Source: an uncultured Anaerolineae bacterium (GTDB lineage Bacteria; Chloroflexota; Anaerolineae; Anaerolineales; Villigracilaceae). Taken from it: a stretch of 55,995 bases of DNA. The position numbers and the translations under genes are program-made. The DNA lies in contig CAIVSQ010000221.1 in the NCBI GenBank assembly GCA_903908605.1, forward strand, positions 1 through 55,995, given 5' to 3'. Below are positions 53,118-55,995 of this stretch, one piece after another (position 1 is the stretch's first letter; each line of letters begins with the position of its first letter). The notes beneath the pieces are model-generated. The model had not been told where the DNA came from. It ran no database searches and saw only the letters and a program-made list of their open reading frames with translations.

Positions 53118-53930
53118 TCAAACGGCGGAGAGCAGGGTGCCGAGTTGATCTCCGCGCAGGGTCTTTAGCAGGCTGCCGCTTTCTTCGCCGGAAAAGATTT
53201 GTGCGCTCATGCCTGGCTGGCGGGCTACCAGGTCCAACATTTGGCGCACCTTTGATTCCATGCCGCCGGTGACATCTGCGCCGTGAGAAGCGCCCAGGTT
53301 GGCGCGAATGGATTCAAAGGTGAGTGGGGTGATGTGTTCCACCCGTTGGCTGCGGGTGGGAAAATCGGCCCAGACCGCGCCCTCCAGCCCGGCTAGCAAA
53401 ACGCGCTGGGGGTTGAGCGCGGCGGCGAGGTGTTCAAAGAGGTCTTCGGTTGAAAGAATGGTGCCGCCGCGGGTTTCGTCGATGACCACGTCGCCGTAGA
53501 CCACCGGCAGCAGTCCTGCGCGCAGGGCAGCCTGGAGTGGGGCGAGATCCCAGTGGGCGACTTTGCCGTTACGAGCGGTCACCGCGGCAACCGGGGCGAA
53601 TGCCACCGCCGGAAGGCCGGCGCGCTGAAGGGCGTCCATGACGTGCCGGTTGAGGGCTGAGGCCTGGTACCAGACTTGTGAGAAGCCATCCCAGTAGCGG
53701 TGTGCATCAGTGGCAGGTGACAGACCGTCGCGGGTGTGGAATTTGCGAGCAGCTGTGTGCCCGAATGAGCCGGATCCATGGCCGAGCAGGATGGCCTGGT
53801 CGGGTTGCAGGCGGCGGGCCTGGGCGAGCTGTGCGGCAAGGTCGTCCAGCTTGGCGAGGTGGGGAGTGTAGGGGCGGGTTTTATCGGTGATCAGTGAACC
53901 ACCAAGTTTGAGGAAGACGAGTTCAGGCAT
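53118..53930 (-). CDS. Isopentenyl phosphate kinase
   Basis: A 270-residue amino-acid-kinase fold enzyme that phosphorylates isopentenyl phosphate to IPP, the last step of the alternative mevalonate route. Signature blocks: LVFLKLGGSLITDKTRPYT, LLGHGSGSFGHTAARKF (with the catalytic-pocket His H58), VVYGDVVID, and VTGGMESKVRQML near the end. The GSFGH His separates it from glutamate and uridylate kinases. GATAAT (53937-53942) lies 6 nt before the ATG. No other isoprenoid gene adjoins it. Confidence 0.92.
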   Translation of the reverse strand: MPELVFLKLGGSLITDKTRPYTPHLAKLDDLAAQLAQARRLQPDQAILLGHGSGSFGHTAARKFHTRDGLSPATDAHRYWDGFSQVWYQASALNRHVMDALQRAGLPAVAFAPVAAVTARNGKVAHWDLAPLQAALRAGLLPVVYGDVVIDETRGGTILSTEDLFEHLAAALNPQRVLLAGLEGAVWADFPTRSQRVEHITPLTFESIRANLGASHGADVTGGMESKVRQMLDLVARQPGMSAQIFSGEESGSLLKTLRGDQLGTLLSAV

Positions 53931-53936
53931 GGCTTA

Positions 53937-53942
53937 ATTATC
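53937..53942 (-). promoter_or_regulatory. Leaderless -10 box of the isopentenyl phosphate kinase gene
   Basis: GATAAT on the minus strand, 6 nt before ATG 53930, no ribosome site. Confidence 0.5.
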
Positions 53943-54019
53943 CCCAAAAGGGCGGGTTTGTGCAATGAGGAAATACATCTCGGGGTGGTATTTGCCGAGA
54001 GGCATGATGATTGTCGAAC

Positions 54020-55807
54020 TTACGGGTGTTGGGTAGCTCCTGCATCGCCAGTGGGCGTGGAGTAGATTTCCACCCGGTTGCGCCCGTTTTTCTTGGCGAT
54101 ATAAAGGGCCTGATCAGCTTTGTGAACCAGGTCGGTCATACTCATGTGGGGATTTAACATATCGCTAGGGAGCAACTCGGTAATGCCGATGCTGACCGTG
54201 ATGGAGATATTTTCGTGACCGGTGTCGACTTTCGATTGGCTGATTGTTTTTCGAATTCGTTCACCAATTTGGCGGGCTTGTTGGAGGAGGGTGTCCGGCA
54301 AAATCGCGATGAATTCTTCGCCACCAAACCGCCCGATGATGTCTGAATCACGCAGCAGGTTTCTCATTATGGATGCCATTGAGATGAGCACCCTGTCTCC
54401 GCTCAGGTGGCCGTAACGATCATTGATGGATTTGAAATGGTCGATATCGAGAAAGAGCACTGAGAGGGGGTGCCGGTGAGCGAGCGAATGTTCCAGCTCC
54501 TGGTTGGCAAGAATGGAGAAATGTCGACGGTTGAAAAGTTCGGTAAGAGGATCGATCATTGCCAGTTTTTCATACATGGCAGTCTCGTGCCGGCCGGCTT
54601 CGATTTCGTGCTCGAGCTCCAGGTTCTTCACACGAACCTGGTCGGCCTCACGGCGGGTGTGTTCCATTTGGTGTTCGGTCTTGAGAAGTGCGATTTTACG
54701 GCCATTTTCAATGTTGGCATTGTTGGTATGTAAGACAAAATACTGTTTGAAATGCATGAGAGCTTTGGCCGGCTGATCAAGCTTTTCATAAATTTCACTG
54801 AGCAATGAGTGGCATGACTCCTGGTCGATTTTATAGTTGTTTATTGTGGCGATCTCAAGTGACTGTAGAAGATGGCCTTCGGCCTGGTGGTAGTCCTGAT
54901 TTTTATAAAATAGAATTCCCAGGGTTTGCACAAGGTAAGAATAGGGCTTGGTGCCAGTTTTATGCTTAATTTTGTTCAGTGTTTCACGCAGGAGTGTTTC
55001 GGCTTGGGTATATTTTTTTAGCAGGGTTAGTGAAATCACCATGGTACTGATAAAGATGATTTCTTCATCGGCATAACCGTGTTGACGGGCAAGATTGACG
55101 CTTCTTTCGCTATATTCCAAACCTTCTTCAACTTTGTTGGATTCATTCAGGAATACTGCGTGGTTATTATAGATAATCATGTGGATGACAGGCGACTCAA
55201 TTGCTGGCAGCATTTGCAAAACTACAGCGTGTTGTTCAAGTGCGTCTGGAATGTCGTTCATGAGGGCATAGCAACAGGCCAGCAAATCCATGGCATACAC
55301 TTCGCGCTCCAGGTCATGCAGATCCCGCGCGATTTGAAGAGCAGGCAAGGCATAATCCAGGGCGGTGGAGGCTTCACCTGAATAGTTTTTCACCCAGGCA
55401 ATTGCGCAGCGCGCGTCACAGGCAGCGGGAAGGAGTGGCAACCCATCCATCAGCGTCATGGCCTGGATGGAGTCATTCAGGCTTTCTTCCAGTTTGAATT
55501 GAGCCTGGTAAACAAATCCGCTGGTGGCCAGGGCGGTTACCAACCCTGCCAGGTAGGGCTGCCCCTGGTATTCTCCCGGTTGAGATAATTGGCGGGCAAG
55601 ATGACTGAGGCGCAAGGCTTTTTGCTTGTCCTGGTAGCGCAGCTGCCAGGCAAGTTCATTGAGCATATCCACTCTTTTAGAGACCGGGTGAATGTGCTCA
55701 AACTCTTTTTCCATTTCTGGGGTTTCATTCAATCGTTCCATACCTTCTGAATGGCAAACTGTAATCAGTAAACCGAGAAAGGACATGACCACCGTCCTTT
55801 TGTCCAT
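54020..55807 (-). CDS. TPR-repeat diguanylate cyclase (GGDEF)
   Basis: A 595-residue soluble protein. Residues about 40-370 are TPR-like helical repeats (for example ALDYALPALQIARDLHDLEREVYAMDLLACCYALMND and QTLGILFYKNQDYHQAEGHLLQSLEIA). A coiled coil follows (about 370-410), then a GGDEF domain with the active GGEEF and a product-inhibition RxxD site five residues before it (RDSDIIGRFGGEEF). So it should make c-di-GMP and be feedback-inhibited. There is no TM helix after the first residues, so it is cytoplasmic. The start could also be 55786 or 55741; the codon at 55786 has AGGAC upstream. AT-richer than its neighbours. Confidence 0.92.
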   Translation of the reverse strand: MDKRTVVMSFLGLLITVCHSEGMERLNETPEMEKEFEHIHPVSKRVDMLNELAWQLRYQDKQKALRLSHLARQLSQPGEYQGQPYLAGLVTALATSGFVYQAQFKLEESLNDSIQAMTLMDGLPLLPAACDARCAIAWVKNYSGEASTALDYALPALQIARDLHDLEREVYAMDLLACCYALMNDIPDALEQHAVVLQMLPAIESPVIHMIIYNNHAVFLNESNKVEEGLEYSERSVNLARQHGYADEEIIFISTMVISLTLLKKYTQAETLLRETLNKIKHKTGTKPYSYLVQTLGILFYKNQDYHQAEGHLLQSLEIATINNYKIDQESCHSLLSEIYEKLDQPAKALMHFKQYFVLHTNNANIENGRKIALLKTEHQMEHTRREADQVRVKNLELEHEIEAGRHETAMYEKLAMIDPLTELFNRRHFSILANQELEHSLAHRHPLSVLFLDIDHFKSINDRYGHLSGDRVLISMASIMRNLLRDSDIIGRFGGEEFIAILPDTLLQQARQIGERIRKTISQSKVDTGHENISITVSIGITELLPSDMLNPHMSMTDLVHKADQALYIAKKNGRNRVEIYSTPTGDAGATQHP

Positions 55808-55894
55808 TGATTACAAAGATGTCGTATATTGTGGTAGAGGAAACTTCACACTAGCGTAACGGTTGTGCAATCAGAAGCGGAAACGTGAAAAGTG

Positions 55895-55995
55895 ATGAAT
55901 TTTGAACATTACCAACTGAATAAGGATGACATAATCTTGAGCCATATCAGCAAGCAGGAATGGAAATGGCCCAAGAACGAGATACTCAACATGCC
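55895..55995 (+). CDS. Possible gene start running off the right edge
   Basis: ATG 55895 opens a frame of 33 codons without a stop up to the window end (MNFEHYQLNKDDIIL, then HISKQEWKWPKNEIL). It is divergent from the GGDEF gene, about 87 bp from it. No family can be recognised from so little, and the ribosome site is weak. It may be real or chance. Confidence 0.35.
   Translation, partial: MNFEHYQLNKDDIILSHISKQEWKWPKNEILNM

Overview
The window looks like a chromosomal segment of a Chloroflexota bacterium, most likely class Anaerolineae. This is inferred from gene content and protein style, not from a marker gene: a bacterial isopentenyl phosphate kinase, TPR-GGDEF and cNMP/SpoIIE signalling proteins, duplicated ArsA in a chromosomal ars operon, GH38/GH4 glycosidases, and a moderately high GC content. 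Several genes have a TANAAT-like box only 6-7 nt before the start codon and no Shine-Dalgarno sequence, which suggests frequent leaderless transcripts. There are no rRNA, tRNA, CRISPR or recognisable insertion sequences.

Layout. 1-3681 (+): a cell-signalling cassette made of a left-truncated ComQ-like isoprenyl transferase, a ComP-like multi-TM histidine kinase and a NarL/ComA-type response regulator, all overlapping. 4080-7633 (-): pirin, a flavoprotein, a VF530 protein and a TolB-like propeller. 7782-10144: acyltransferase, histidine phosphatase, NAD(P)-binding protein. 10282-15791 (-): an eight-gene arsenic operon (arsR, permease, thioredoxin, arsD, arsA, cation transporter, thioredoxin-like protein, arsC) with a perfect palindromic operator at its promoter. 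15857-18559 (-): a large secreted Ig-repeat protein. 19098-20824 (-): an ABC-2 exporter lying between two direct copies of an unusual terminator-repeat. 21086-29038 (-): a glycan-utilisation operon (flippase-like membrane protein, GH38 alpha-mannosidase, amidohydrolase, GH4 glycosidase).

29273-34706: a DUF309 protein, then a MoxR/DUF58/DUF4129 cluster (+) and a small nucleotide kinase (-). 34877-39951: a class III aminotransferase, then a SAM-I riboswitch controlling metY-pdxS, then a LysE exporter. 40049-42963 (+): deoxynucleoside kinase, two paralogous acetyltransferases and a cNMP-gated SpoIIE phosphatase. 43039-49412: DegV, a small membrane protein, GNAT, inositol monophosphatase, DUF554, and an alr-lspA-rluD run. 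49529-55807 (-): amidase, formate-THF ligase, isopentenyl phosphate kinase and a TPR-GGDEF diguanylate cyclase. A possible gene start runs off the right edge.

The strongest candidate for an undescribed system is the left-edge ComQ/ComP/ComA-like locus. It has the architecture of the Bacillus isoprenyl-peptide quorum-sensing system, but in an apparent Chloroflexota genome, and with no ComX-like gene between the transferase and the kinase. Coordinates of starts were adjusted where a ribosome binding site, a family N-terminus or a leaderless promoter favoured an internal codon.
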